From contig NZ_BBQI01000098.1 of the NCBI RefSeq assembly GCF_001652915.1, forward strand, positions 1 through 64,000: a stretch of DNA of 64,000 bases, in the 5' to 3' direction. The translations under genes and the position numbers were made by a program. Of the stretch, positions 1 to 8,178 are shown one piece after another. Numbering within the stretch: position 1 is the first letter of the stretch; each line of letters begins with the position of its first letter. The stretch is from Cupriavidus sp. D384. Lineage in GTDB: Bacteria > Pseudomonadota > Gammaproteobacteria > Burkholderiales > Burkholderiaceae. The notes beneath the pieces are model-generated. The model made no database searches. It was not told the DNA's origin and worked only from the letters and a program-made list of their open reading frames with translations.

Positions 1-93
1 GCCGTAGACCTCCCACTGCGTGGTTTCCAGGATGCGGCGCGTCAGGTGGTGGCCGATGAAGCCGTTGACGCCAAGAATCAGGACCTTTTTCAT
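1..93 (-). CDS. arnA: ArnA C-terminal-type UDP-glucuronate decarboxylase, partial (cut by window edge)
   Basis: Only the first 31 residues are inside the window. They begin MKKVLILGVNGFIGHH, the Rossmann GxxGFIG nucleotide-binding start of the NAD-dependent decarboxylase half of E. coli ArnA. In E. coli this half is fused behind the formyltransferase. Here it has its own ATG and a good ribosome-binding site (AAGGAAA) 10 bases after the stop of the separate formyltransferase gene. The family oxidatively decarboxylates UDP-glucuronic acid to the UDP-4-keto sugar that starts L-Ara4N synthesis in the cytoplasm. It is the last arn gene visible; arnD, if present, would lie beyond the edge. Confidence 0.8.
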   Translation of the reverse strand, partial: MKKVLILGVNGFIGHHLTRRILETTQWEVYG

Positions 94-103
94 CGGTTTC
101 CTT

Positions 104-1030
104 TCAAGACTGTGCAGGGATGATGTTCTGGAATTCGGTGGCGGAGACCGGGCTCGCGTGGTCGGCACTGCTGCCTTCCAGCAGTTGCAACACGCGCAGC
201 GCCCCGCCGTCGCCGCAGACGGCCACGATACGGCCGTCCAGCACGTGCAGGCCGGGCCGCAGCCCTGCCGGCACCGCACCGCCTTCAAGGCGGCGTGCCT
301 GGGCCACGATAAAGCGGCGCCCGGCAATGTCAGTGAACGCGCCGGGGTAGGGCGGCGCCACGGCACGGATCAGATTGTAAACGGCAGATGCGGGCTGGCC
401 GAAATCAATGCGGCCGTCCTCGGGCTTGCGTCCGGAGAAATAGCTGCCATCCGCCAGGCGGTTCGGCCGCTTGGGTGTCTGGCCGGCCTTCATGGCGGGC
501 AGCGCACGCCAGAGCGTCTGCTCGGCCGCGACGGTGACCTTCTCGAAGACCTGGCCCCCCGTGTCGTCGGGCAGGATCGGCACGGCCGTCTGGTCGACGA
601 TATATCCGGCGTCGGGCCTGGCCTCCATCGCGTGCAGCGTGGCACCGGTCTCGGTCTCGCCGTGCAGCACCGCCCAGTTCACCGGGACGCGGCCACGGTA
701 CTTGGGCAGCAGCGAACCGTGCATGTTGAACGCACCGTGCGGCGCAATCGCCAGTACGTCGGCCGGGATCATGGCGCGGTAATAGAACGAGAAGATCACG
801 TCCGGCTTTGCCGCGCGTACCGCGTCGGCCAGCGCCGGATCGGTCGGATCCTCGGCGTACAGGAAAGACAGGTTCAGTTCGGCCGCGGTGTCGGCCACGC
901 GCTGGAACCAGATGTTCTCGTCGGGGCGGTCGCGGTGGGTCACCACCAGGGCCACGTCCACGCCCTGCGCGTGCAGCACGCGCAGGCAGCGGTCGCCAAC
1001 GTTGTGGTAGGCAAAGACTACGGCGCGCAC
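104..1030 (-). CDS. arnA: UDP-L-Ara4N formyltransferase (stand-alone ArnA N-terminal half)
   Basis: The 308-residue protein transfers a formyl group from N10-formyl-THF to UDP-L-Ara4N. The catalytic triad falls at the same numbers as in E. coli ArnA: N102 and H104 (FNMHGSLLPKYRG) and D140 (ARPDAG). The GTG start at 1030 is chosen because GGAGG lies just upstream and because the open frame further upstream is only arnC read out of frame. The start overlaps the end of arnC by 13 bases, indicating translational coupling. The protein ends after the C-terminal formyltransferase subdomain, so the two ArnA activities are encoded by separate adjacent genes. Confidence 0.9.
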   Translation of the reverse strand: MRAVVFAYHNVGDRCLRVLHAQGVDVALVVTHRDRPDENIWFQRVADTAAELNLSFLYAEDPTDPALADAVRAAKPDVIFSFYYRAMIPADVLAIAPHGAFNMHGSLLPKYRGRVPVNWAVLHGETETGATLHAMEARPDAGYIVDQTAVPILPDDTGGQVFEKVTVAAEQTLWRALPAMKAGQTPKRPNRLADGSYFSGRKPEDGRIDFGQPASAVYNLIRAVAPPYPGAFTDIAGRRFIVAQARRLEGGAVPAGLRPGLHVLDGRIVAVCGDGGALRVLQLLEGSSADHASPVSATEFQNIIPAQS

Positions 1031-2010
1031 GATACCTCCGGCTTGCTGCCCTGTTTCGGGTCGCGTTCCAGCACCGCCTGGATGCGGTAGCGGGGCCGGT
1101 CGCGCACTTCCTGGTAGATCCGGCCGATGTACTCGCCCAGCAGGCCGATGCCGAACAGCATGATGCCGATCAGGAAGAACGTGAAGGCGAACAGCGTGAA
1201 CACACCCTGGACTTCCGACCCGAAGATGAAGCGGCGTACCAGCAGCACCACGAACAGGCCGGCCGACGTGATCGACAGCATGGTGCCGATAGCCGAGAAC
1301 CACTGCAGCGGTACGATCGAGAAGCCGGTCACCAGGTCGAAATTCAGGCGGATCAGCTGGTACAGCGAATATTTCGACTCGCCCGCATGGCGCTGCTCGT
1401 GGCCCACCTCGATCTCGACCGGATTGGACGAGAACGTATAGGCCAGCGCCGGAATGAAGGTGTTGACTTCACGGCACGCGTTGATCGTATCGATGATGTT
1501 GCGGTCGTAGGCGCGCAGCATGCAGCCCTGGTCCGTCATCTTGATCTTGGTGATCTTCTCGCGCAGGCGGTTCATGGCGCGCGACGCGTAACGGCGCCAG
1601 GCGCTGTCGTTGCGCTGGCGGCGGATGGTGCCCACGTAGTCGTGGCCCTTGCGCATCTCGGCCACCAGGCGCGGGATTTCCTCGGGCGGATTCTGCAGGT
1701 CGGCGTCCAGTGTGATCACGATCCGGCCGCGCGTGTGCTCGAAGCCGGCCAGGATGGCCATGTGCTGCCCGAAGTTGCCGTTGAACAGGATGACGCGCGT
1801 CACGTCGGGGCGCTTGTGGTACTGGGCGGCCAGCATTGCGGGCGACCGGTCCACGCTGCCATCGTTGACGAAGATGACCTCGTACGATTCGCCCATGCCG
1901 TCCAGTGCCGGATACACGCGGTCGAACAGCGCCTGCAGCCCGCCTTCCTCGTTGTAGACGGGGATGACGACCGAGACCTCGACAGGACTTAGTGAGAGAG
2001 ACGTTTGCAT
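1018..2010 (-). CDS. arnC: Undecaprenyl-phosphate 4-deoxy-4-formamido-L-arabinose transferase
   Basis: The 330-residue family 2 glycosyltransferase moves formyl-L-Ara4N from UDP onto undecaprenyl phosphate at the inner face of the inner membrane. It opens with the GT-A motif VSVVIPVYNEEGGL, carries the metal-binding DAD in VITLDADLQNPPEEI, and ends with two hydrophobic helices followed by LLGEYIGRIYQEV, the standard ArnC/PmrF layout. The ATG at 2010 is preferred over longer frames because homology begins at MQTSLSLSP. Its start overlaps the arnB end by 22 bases and its end overlaps the formyltransferase start, so the gene is embedded in one operon. Confidence 0.92.
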   Translation of the reverse strand: MQTSLSLSPVEVSVVIPVYNEEGGLQALFDRVYPALDGMGESYEVIFVNDGSVDRSPAMLAAQYHKRPDVTRVILFNGNFGQHMAILAGFEHTRGRIVITLDADLQNPPEEIPRLVAEMRKGHDYVGTIRRQRNDSAWRRYASRAMNRLREKITKIKMTDQGCMLRAYDRNIIDTINACREVNTFIPALAYTFSSNPVEIEVGHEQRHAGESKYSLYQLIRLNFDLVTGFSIVPLQWFSAIGTMLSITSAGLFVVLLVRRFIFGSEVQGVFTLFAFTFFLIGIMLFGIGLLGEYIGRIYQEVRDRPRYRIQAVLERDPKQGSKPEVSCAP

Positions 2011-3164
2011 GTTTCGCTGAGAGTTGCACAGACCCGCTCGACGTCGGCGGCCTGCATCGCGGGGAACAGCGGCAGCGTGACGATGCCACGGCCGATGCGC
2101 TCGGCATGCGGCAGCATGCCTTCGCGCCAGCCGAGCGAGCGGAAATAGGTAAACAGGTGGACGGGCGGGTAGTGGACGCCGGTGCCCACGCCTTGCTCGC
2201 GCATCGCTTCCATCACGAGCTTGCGGGCCTCGGCCGGGCCGCCGCGCAGGCGGTCGGTGGGCAGCACCACCTGGAACATGTGCCAGTTCGTGGTCGCCAC
2301 GGTGGGGTCCAGCGGCACCGGCAGTTCGATGCCCAGGTCTGCCAGCCCGGTCTCGGCCGCACAACGGAAATAGGTCTCGGCCAGTTCCGCGCGGCGCGCG
2401 GTGATGGTGTCGAGCTGCTTCAGCTGCGCCAGGCCGATGGCCGCGTTGACGTCGGTCAGGTTGAACTTGCCGCCGGGCTCCTCGACGTCCATGCCGTCCA
2501 TGCCGGTGCGGATTACCCCCTGCAGGCGCAGGCGCTCGGCGCGCTGGGCCTCTTCCGGCGTATTCATCACCAGGCAGCCACCTTCGATGGTGGTGATGTT
2601 CTTGTTGGCCTGGAAGCTGAAACTGACCAGGTCGCCAAACGCGCCAATGCGCTGCCCGCGCCAGCGCGAGTCGATGGCCTGCGCGGCGTCTTCGATCACG
2701 CGCAGGTTATGGCGCTTCGCGATGGCATAGAGGCGATCCATGTCGACCGGCAGCCCGGACAGGTACACCGGCATGATGGCGCGCGTGCGCGGCGTGATGG
2801 CGGCCTCGACCGCGTCCAGGTCGATATTGCGCGTGACCGGGTCGATATCGACGAACACCGGCCGGGCGCCTACCGTCAGTACCACGTTGGCGGTTGCCAC
2901 CCAGGTGATCGGCGTGGTGATGACTTCGTCGCCCGGGCCGATATCGGCGATGCGCAGCGCGATTTCCATCGTGGCCGAGCCATTGGAGAACGTGCGCACG
3001 GGGCGGCCGCCGAACAGCTCGGACAGTGCGGCCTCGAAAGCCTGCACCTTGGGGCCGGACGTGATCCAGCCCGACGCAAGCACCTTGCCCACATCGGCAA
3101 TGGTCGCGTCATCGATCTGGGGGCGTACGAACGGCAGGAAATCCTGCGGAGCGGAAGCGGTCAT
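1989..3164 (-). CDS. arnB: UDP-4-amino-4-deoxy-L-arabinose--oxoglutarate aminotransferase
   Basis: The 391-residue PLP enzyme of the DegT/DnrJ/EryC1 sugar aminotransferase family converts UDP-4-keto-pentose plus glutamate to UDP-L-Ara4N. The PLP lysine is K188 in SFSFQANKNITTIEGG, the same number as in enterobacterial ArnB. The N-terminal LPFVRP and TFSNGSATMEIAL segments are typical of the family. It starts 6 bases after the end of arnE and overlaps arnC, so it is the third gene of the operon. Confidence 0.93.
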   Translation of the reverse strand: MTASAPQDFLPFVRPQIDDATIADVGKVLASGWITSGPKVQAFEAALSELFGGRPVRTFSNGSATMEIALRIADIGPGDEVITTPITWVATANVVLTVGARPVFVDIDPVTRNIDLDAVEAAITPRTRAIMPVYLSGLPVDMDRLYAIAKRHNLRVIEDAAQAIDSRWRGQRIGAFGDLVSFSFQANKNITTIEGGCLVMNTPEEAQRAERLRLQGVIRTGMDGMDVEEPGGKFNLTDVNAAIGLAQLKQLDTITARRAELAETYFRCAAETGLADLGIELPVPLDPTVATTNWHMFQVVLPTDRLRGGPAEARKLVMEAMREQGVGTGVHYPPVHLFTYFRSLGWREGMLPHAERIGRGIVTLPLFPAMQAADVERVCATLSETCKRLSH

Positions 3165-3170
3165 GGGCGG

Positions 3171-3542
3171 TCAGGAACGGGCAATCAGGAAAACACCAGC
3201 AAGGATCAGCATGATGCCGGCCACGCGCAGCGGGCCAATCATCTCGCCAAACAGCCACCACGCGGCCAGGGCATTGACCACATAGCCGAGCGACAGCATG
3301 GGATACGCAATCGATACATCCACGCGCGACAGGCCGATGATCCAGACCCCGACGCTGATGACGTAGCAGGTCAGCCCGGCGATTACCGGCCATTGCGTCA
3401 GCACCCGGAATGCGGTGGTCAGGATAGTGGCGCGCTCGATGGTGATCGCGCCCACGGCATTGGTGCCGGCCTTGAGCAGCAACTGGGCACAGGCATTGAG
3501 CAATACGCCGGTGAAGATAAAGGCAAATGTCGAAAGATTCAT
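3171..3542 (-). CDS. arnE: SMR-type L-Ara4N-phosphoundecaprenol flippase subunit
   Basis: The 123-residue protein has four predicted membrane helices and belongs to the small multidrug resistance/EamA superfamily. In arn operons such proteins move Ara4N-phosphoundecaprenol across the inner membrane. E. coli uses an ArnE/ArnF pair. Only one such gene is seen here, so the protein may work as a homodimer, or a partner may lie elsewhere. Its ATG overlaps the arnT stop (ATGA). The position between arnT and arnB supports the flippase role over a drug exporter. Confidence 0.78.
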   Translation of the reverse strand: MNLSTFAFIFTGVLLNACAQLLLKAGTNAVGAITIERATILTTAFRVLTQWPVIAGLTCYVISVGVWIIGLSRVDVSIAYPMLSLGYVVNALAAWWLFGEMIGPLRVAGIMLILAGVFLIARS

Positions 3543-5254
3543 CGGGTATTTCCGGCTTCCTGGGCCGGCGGCGGGAAATTGCTGGCGACGACACGCCGTA
3601 CATCGCGAGCCACGACGTAGATCGGCACCTGCTGCGCCACCAGGCTGTCATACGTTTCCGGCGACATGATGCCGAGCGCCGGCTGGCCGTCCTTCCACTT
3701 GGCGACGAACGCATCCATGGTCGGCAGCCACTTCTCCGGCTCCTGCTGGGTGCCAAACTCCAGTTCGTCCGGGGCGGCAACCATGGTCAGCGTGCGGCCC
3801 AGATAGAAGGGTAGTGTGTGATCCAGCATCCCCACGCCGTACAGCGGCATGTCGTCCTTGAGCACGGCCTTGATGGCGGGCAGCATGTCCACGCCCGCCG
3901 CCCGGCGGCCCATCACCTCATGGCCGAGCAGGCCGATCGTGCAGGTCAGGAACATCGACAGCGCAAACGCGGCAACGCTGGGAAACACCCCGCGGGTGCG
4001 CAGCAGCCGGCGTGCCAGCAGCATGCCGGCCAGCAGTACGGCAAACGCCACACCAATATAGACGGCAAAGGCGCGGAACACTTCATTCGGATTGGTTTCC
4101 CGCTCCAGCGTGGCAACCACGGGCGCGGCCAGCAGGCCCACCACGGCCAGTACCAGCAGCGCATTGATCTGGCGGTTCCACGACCGGTCGCTGATCTGGT
4201 CAAGTGCCACGGCGGCCAGAATGGCCAGGGCCGGGAACACCGGCACGATATAGCCTGGCAGCTTCGACCCCGACATGCTGAAGAAGACGAAGATCGCCGC
4301 GAACCAGACCAGGCTCAGCAGGGCCGGCTGGAACGGCTTGCCGCCTGCGCCGCGCCGGGCGCCGGTACGGTCGCGCACCACGTCCCACATGCGCGGCACC
4401 AGCCCCAGCCAGGGCAGCATGCCCGCCAGCAGCAGCGGTACGAAATACCAGATCGAGCCTTTGCGCGAATGCACCGTGGAGGTGTAGCGGTCCCAGTGCT
4501 CGTGGATAAAGAAAAATTGAGGAAATTCGGGGTTCTTGGTCGAAATCAGCCAGAACCAGGGCACGGTGACCACCAGCATCGCCAGGATGCCCGTTGGCAG
4601 GTGCAGGCGCCGCCACAGGCCAACATCGCGCGTCAACAGCGTATAGACCACGAGCACCAGGCCGGGCAGGGCGATACCGACCAGTCCCTTGGTCAGGATG
4701 GCGACTCCCATGAATGCCCAGCACGCCAGCATCCAGGCGCGACGGGCGCCGGGCGACGTATCGGGATGCTGGGCCAGCAGCATGCAGGCCAGCACGCAGG
4801 CCAGGGCGCCGGACAGCGTCATGTCCAGCGAATTGAAGTGGCCCGCCACGCTCCACATCGGCATGGCCAGCATGACCAGGCCGGCCAGCAGCCCGGCGCG
4901 GCAGCCGAACCAGCGCGCCGTGGCCCACATCGTCATGCCGAGGCCGACGATGCCCGACAGCGCCACGCACAGGCGCGCCTGCCAGTCGCCCACGCCAAAC
5001 AGTTCGTAGGCGATGGTGGTCACCCACATGTGGAATGGCGGCTTTTCGAAGTATTTCAGGGCGTTGTAGCGGATCGTCACCCAGTCGCCCGTGACGAACA
5101 TCTCGCGCGAGATCTCGGCATATCGGCCTTCGTCCGGACGCAGCAGGTGGCGGGCATCGAGCGTGCCGAACCAGACCAGCAGCACGCCGATCACGACGAG
5201 CAAAACCATGCCGACAGGCAGCCCGGCTTGGCGCGTGGGCGAAGAACTACGCAT
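3539..5254 (-). CDS. arnT: Lipid A L-Ara4N transferase (GT83 family)
   Basis: The 571-residue integral membrane glycosyltransferase transfers L-Ara4N from the undecaprenyl carrier to lipid A phosphates at the periplasmic face, lowering affinity for cationic peptides. The first periplasmic loop carries LLRPDEGRYAEISREMF, with the DE pair of PMT/ArnT-like enzymes, then EKPPFHMW. About a dozen hydrophobic helices follow, then a soluble C-terminal domain. The ATG at 5254 is chosen for the AGGAGA site directly upstream; longer frames add only non-homologous sequence. It is the first gene of the arn operon, which places the operon promoter in 5255-5619. Confidence 0.9.
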   Translation of the reverse strand: MRSSSPTRQAGLPVGMVLLVVIGVLLVWFGTLDARHLLRPDEGRYAEISREMFVTGDWVTIRYNALKYFEKPPFHMWVTTIAYELFGVGDWQARLCVALSGIVGLGMTMWATARWFGCRAGLLAGLVMLAMPMWSVAGHFNSLDMTLSGALACVLACMLLAQHPDTSPGARRAWMLACWAFMGVAILTKGLVGIALPGLVLVVYTLLTRDVGLWRRLHLPTGILAMLVVTVPWFWLISTKNPEFPQFFFIHEHWDRYTSTVHSRKGSIWYFVPLLLAGMLPWLGLVPRMWDVVRDRTGARRGAGGKPFQPALLSLVWFAAIFVFFSMSGSKLPGYIVPVFPALAILAAVALDQISDRSWNRQINALLVLAVVGLLAAPVVATLERETNPNEVFRAFAVYIGVAFAVLLAGMLLARRLLRTRGVFPSVAAFALSMFLTCTIGLLGHEVMGRRAAGVDMLPAIKAVLKDDMPLYGVGMLDHTLPFYLGRTLTMVAAPDELEFGTQQEPEKWLPTMDAFVAKWKDGQPALGIMSPETYDSLVAQQVPIYVVARDVRRVVASNFPPPAQEAGNTR

Positions 5255-5619
5255 ATTTCTCCTGAAGTGGCCGGGATACCGGAGGCTGTTCCTGCGTCCG
5301 CCTTGTGGCGAACACCCCACAACGCGGCACGCCCCGACATGGTGGACACGCGCGGGCGAGGCGGCTGCGTGTACGGTCTGAAAATGGCGCGTGTCCGGAG
5401 GCCAGCTTTCGGGCATGGCGACCGCTACGGGCGCGCAATGGTAGCACGAGCGCATTTCCCGCCTCGCCGTTTTGGCGTGCGCCGGGCGCCGGGCGTGGGC
5501 TTCCGGCCACCACCGCCCATTTCCGCCGCGCCGATTTCGCGTAATACTGGCGCCATTCCGGCACATTCCTGGCAGAAACTGACCCTGCCGCCGCCGGCCA
5601 TTGGATACGGACGATCGCC
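5255..5619. other. Divergent intergenic region upstream of the arn operon
   Basis: This 365-base gap separates arnT (leftward) from an exported hypothetical protein (rightward) and must hold both promoters. No PmrA-type CTTAA direct repeat or PhoP-type box was found by eye. A TAATAC at about 5541 could be a rightward -10. Open frames here have no start signal and look non-coding. Confidence 0.4.
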
Positions 5620-6471
5620 ATGAAACCGGCGCTACTGTGGTTGCTGATGGGTGTGATGAGTACGGCATTTGCGCAGGCATCGGCCCCCGATGCCGCGCCA
5701 GTGTCGGGCATGTCGCCCCCGATGCCGAACGGCGCGGCGCTGTGCGACGCACCGTGGTTCCGCTCGGGATCGCGCGTGCAGCTGGAGGGCGATGGCTCCA
5801 TGCCGATGTCCATCACCATGACTTTGCGCGATGTCATGCGTACCGCCCGAGGCTGCAGCGCCCAGCTGGAAGTCCGCTCCAAGTCTGCGCTGTCGGCGCT
5901 GATGGGGCCGCCCGTCGTCATGGATCAGGTCCACGAGATCAATATCGACCGCAACGTCGCCACGGCGCGTACCCGTATCGACAGCCGCAACGCCGTGATC
6001 AATGCGCGCGCGCGCTATGCGCGGATGTTCGGCGAGGCATCGTTCAACGGCAGCGGCGTGTTCAACTACGCGGGCGTGGAAATCAAGGAAGGCGCCACCC
6101 TGGAAGGCGAGACCTTCCAGTCCAGCGTATCGCTGAAGATCTACCCGCTGGGCAAGGACGAAGTGGTTGGCACGATGCAGGCGCTGCATGCGTCGATCAT
6201 CGTCGGCTCCCGCCATGTAGGCCGCAAGCAGATGATCAACACGGTCATGGGCCGCAAGGAATGCATGCCCATTACCTATGAAAAACGCACCTCGCTCGGC
6301 CCGCTAATGGTGGGCGACGAACTGCTGCAACTGGAACCGAGCGTGCTGCACGTCACCGACTGGTACTGCCCGATGGAAGCATTCGTGCTACGCACGGAAA
6401 TCCGGCAGAACAACGAGGTGCAGCGCGTGGACGTGACGGCGCTGGAGATGCTGCCGGAGGAGGGGCAGTAG
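5620..6471 (+). CDS. Exported hypothetical protein
   Basis: The 283-residue protein has a clean Sec signal peptide (MKPALLWLLMGVMSTAFAQA, cleavage after AQA). The mature part is soluble and has about five cysteines, including GAALCDAPWF and TARGCSAQL, so disulfides in the periplasm are possible. I do not recognise the family. It faces away from the arn operon and ends before a strong bidirectional terminator. Nothing in its sequence indicates catalysis. Confidence 0.75.
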   Translation: MKPALLWLLMGVMSTAFAQASAPDAAPVSGMSPPMPNGAALCDAPWFRSGSRVQLEGDGSMPMSITMTLRDVMRTARGCSAQLEVRSKSALSALMGPPVVMDQVHEINIDRNVATARTRIDSRNAVINARARYARMFGEASFNGSGVFNYAGVEIKEGATLEGETFQSSVSLKIYPLGKDEVVGTMQALHASIIVGSRHVGRKQMINTVMGRKECMPITYEKRTSLGPLMVGDELLQLEPSVLHVTDWYCPMEAFVLRTEIRQNNEVQRVDVTALEMLPEEGQ

Positions 6472-6550
6472 ACCCGGCCCGGCGTTGACCGGCACGCATG
6501 CGCGGCTGGCGCGCCTTGAATCACGTTAGTGAATATTGGCGCACAAAATC

Positions 6551-6577
6551 AAAAAGGAGCCCGAGGGCTCCTTTTTT
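6551..6577. terminator. Bidirectional intrinsic terminator
   Basis: The stem AGGAGCCC/GGGCTCCT is flanked by A-run and T-run (AAAAAGG...CCTTTTTT), so it can end the rightward gene at 6471 and the leftward gene ending at 6600. Confidence 0.85.
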
Positions 6578-6599
6578 GTGTCCAGAACTCCCCAGACGC

Positions 6600-6884
6600 T
6601 CAATTGCCCTGTGCCGGCTTTTTCGTCGGGGCCTTCTTCGACTTCGACTGCTTGGGGGCGGCCGTCGACTGATCGGTCAGGTCGGCGCGGGTGCTCTTGT
6701 TCGCGCCTTGCGAATACGGGTCGAACTTGTCGCCGGACTTGGCGCCCTGGCTGTAGGTATCGAACTTCTCGCCAGCCTTGGCGCCCTGCGAATACGGGTC
6801 GAACGACTTCTTGTCCTGTGCGATGGCAGCCACGGATGCAGTGGCCAGACCTAGCGCGACGGCGGTGGCGATCAATTGCTTCAT
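6600..6884 (-). CDS. Small exported protein with three FDPYSQGAK repeats
   Basis: The 94-residue protein has a signal peptide (about residues 1-22, ending AIAQ). Three near-identical 13-residue units follow: FDPYSQGAKAGEK (28-40), FDTYSQGAKSGDK (41-53) and FDPYSQGAN (54 on). A basic, Lys/Pro-rich tail (KQSKSKKAPTKKPAQ) closes it. A strong AGGAGA site precedes the ATG. No enzyme-like feature is visible; the repeats look like a short periplasmic or surface-binding motif array. The gene stands alone between two terminator or promoter regions. Confidence 0.8.
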   Translation of the reverse strand: MKQLIATAVALGLATASVAAIAQDKKSFDPYSQGAKAGEKFDTYSQGAKSGDKFDPYSQGANKSTRADLTDQSTAAPKQSKSKKAPTKKPAQGN

Positions 6885-7041
6885 GGAAATCTCCTCTGAG
6901 TTGCCGCCCGGTGGCGTTTCACGGTGGCGGTCGCGTTGTTGCTGGTCCTACCGGGCGGTAGAACCAGGCTCAGGCCAGTGTGGACAAGGCCGTAAAGGGC
7001 GTCAACTCAGGGCTTTTCCGGGGGAGTGCCCCAAAAAATGC

Positions 7042-7953
7042 TTACTCCGTCACAACGTCGGAGGGGTGCTTCCAGGCGTGCAGCACTTCCGTCGACGGCG
7101 CCAGCGCCAGGTTGGTGCCACGGGTGCCAATCGGCTGCTGGAACCAGCGCTTCTGCAGGGCGGTTGCCTCGGGGCTGGCAAAGGTTTTCGCCAGCGTCTG
7201 GTCGACCAGTTGCTTCCATTCCGGATCGGCCTTGGACATCATCAGCGCGTTCTGTTCCACCGACAGGGCCGGGCCGACAATCACATACTGGGACGGATCC
7301 TTCGACTTGGCGCGCAGGCCGGCCAGCAGCACGTCGTCCATCACGAATGCCTGGGCGCGGCCAGTTTCCAGCAGCAGGAACGATTCGCCATGGTCCTTGG
7401 CGTAGACGTCGCGGAAGCCATACTCGCTCTTCAGCCGGCGCACGTGGCGGTCACCCGTGGAGCCAGCGCTGGTCACCACGGTCTTGCCGCGCAGATCGTT
7501 GAACGACTTGATACCGGAGTCGGCCCGCACCAGCATGCGCACCGTGGAAACATAGTGCGACACACTGAATGCCACCTGCTTCTGGCGCTCGAGCGTATTG
7601 GTGTTGGGTGCGCAGTCCAGATCGGCCAGGCCGTTGACCATGGCCGGAACGCGGTTCTGCGGCGTCAGCGGCAGCCAGCGCACCTTCAGGTCTTTCAGTC
7701 CCAGCTTCTGCTTGGCCGCTTCGGCCACGCGCAGGCACAGATCCACCGCATAGCCGGCCGGCTGGCCCTTGTCGTCGGCAAACGAGAACGGCAGGGCGGA
7801 CTCGCGATAGCCGAGCGTGATGGTGCCGGTGTCACGGATCTTGTCCAGGACGGGGCTGGGGCTTTGCGCATGGACGGCCGGCACGATGGCGGCGGCCAGG
7901 GCAACAACCGCCGTCAGGCGGCGGAACGAGGAGAAGGCAACAGTCAGGGACAT
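7042..7953 (-). CDS. Periplasmic amino-acid-binding protein of an ABC transporter (GltI/PBP-II type)
   Basis: The 303-residue protein has a signal peptide ending VPAVHAQS and a family 3 solute-binding fold: DTGTITLGYRESALPFSF, the GYAVDLC segment, NRVPAMVNGLADLDCAPNT, and LRGKTVVTSAGSTGDRHVR. These are typical of glutamate/aspartate-binding GltI proteins. The ATG at 7953 is the first start that gives a signal peptide. No permease or ATPase gene is adjacent, so it is an orphan receptor that may share a transporter encoded elsewhere. The exact ligand cannot be set from sequence. Confidence 0.85.
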   Translation of the reverse strand: MSLTVAFSSFRRLTAVVALAAAIVPAVHAQSPSPVLDKIRDTGTITLGYRESALPFSFADDKGQPAGYAVDLCLRVAEAAKQKLGLKDLKVRWLPLTPQNRVPAMVNGLADLDCAPNTNTLERQKQVAFSVSHYVSTVRMLVRADSGIKSFNDLRGKTVVTSAGSTGDRHVRRLKSEYGFRDVYAKDHGESFLLLETGRAQAFVMDDVLLAGLRAKSKDPSQYVIVGPALSVEQNALMMSKADPEWKQLVDQTLAKTFASPEATALQKRWFQQPIGTRGTNLALAPSTEVLHAWKHPSDVVTE

Positions 7954-8178
7954 GTTCGGGGCAAGGCACGGAAAGACGCAAGGGTATACCCCCGGCCATG
8001 GCGCACGAAGAATTTGTTTCTTATTAGCTAATGCCCGAGAGTAGTGCAATGAAAGTTGCCTTTTCGCCACGTCGTACACGGATTTACAACCGTTACGGCA
8101 GCGGTTACCGGTCGTCCCAAGGCTGAATGCACCGATGCGAGTACAATTCGGCCCACTTTGCACCCCCACGAAGAACAA

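Noticed and set aside
5255-5619. PmrA or PhoP box upstream of the arn operon
   Set aside because: Searched by eye for CTTAA- and TGTTTA-type direct repeats on both strands; none found. Control of the operon remains unknown.
3818-5623. A 601-codon plus-strand frame across arnT
   Set aside because: It is antisense to arnT, which has membrane-helix and active-site features; the frame is Gln/His/Arg-rich with no domain.
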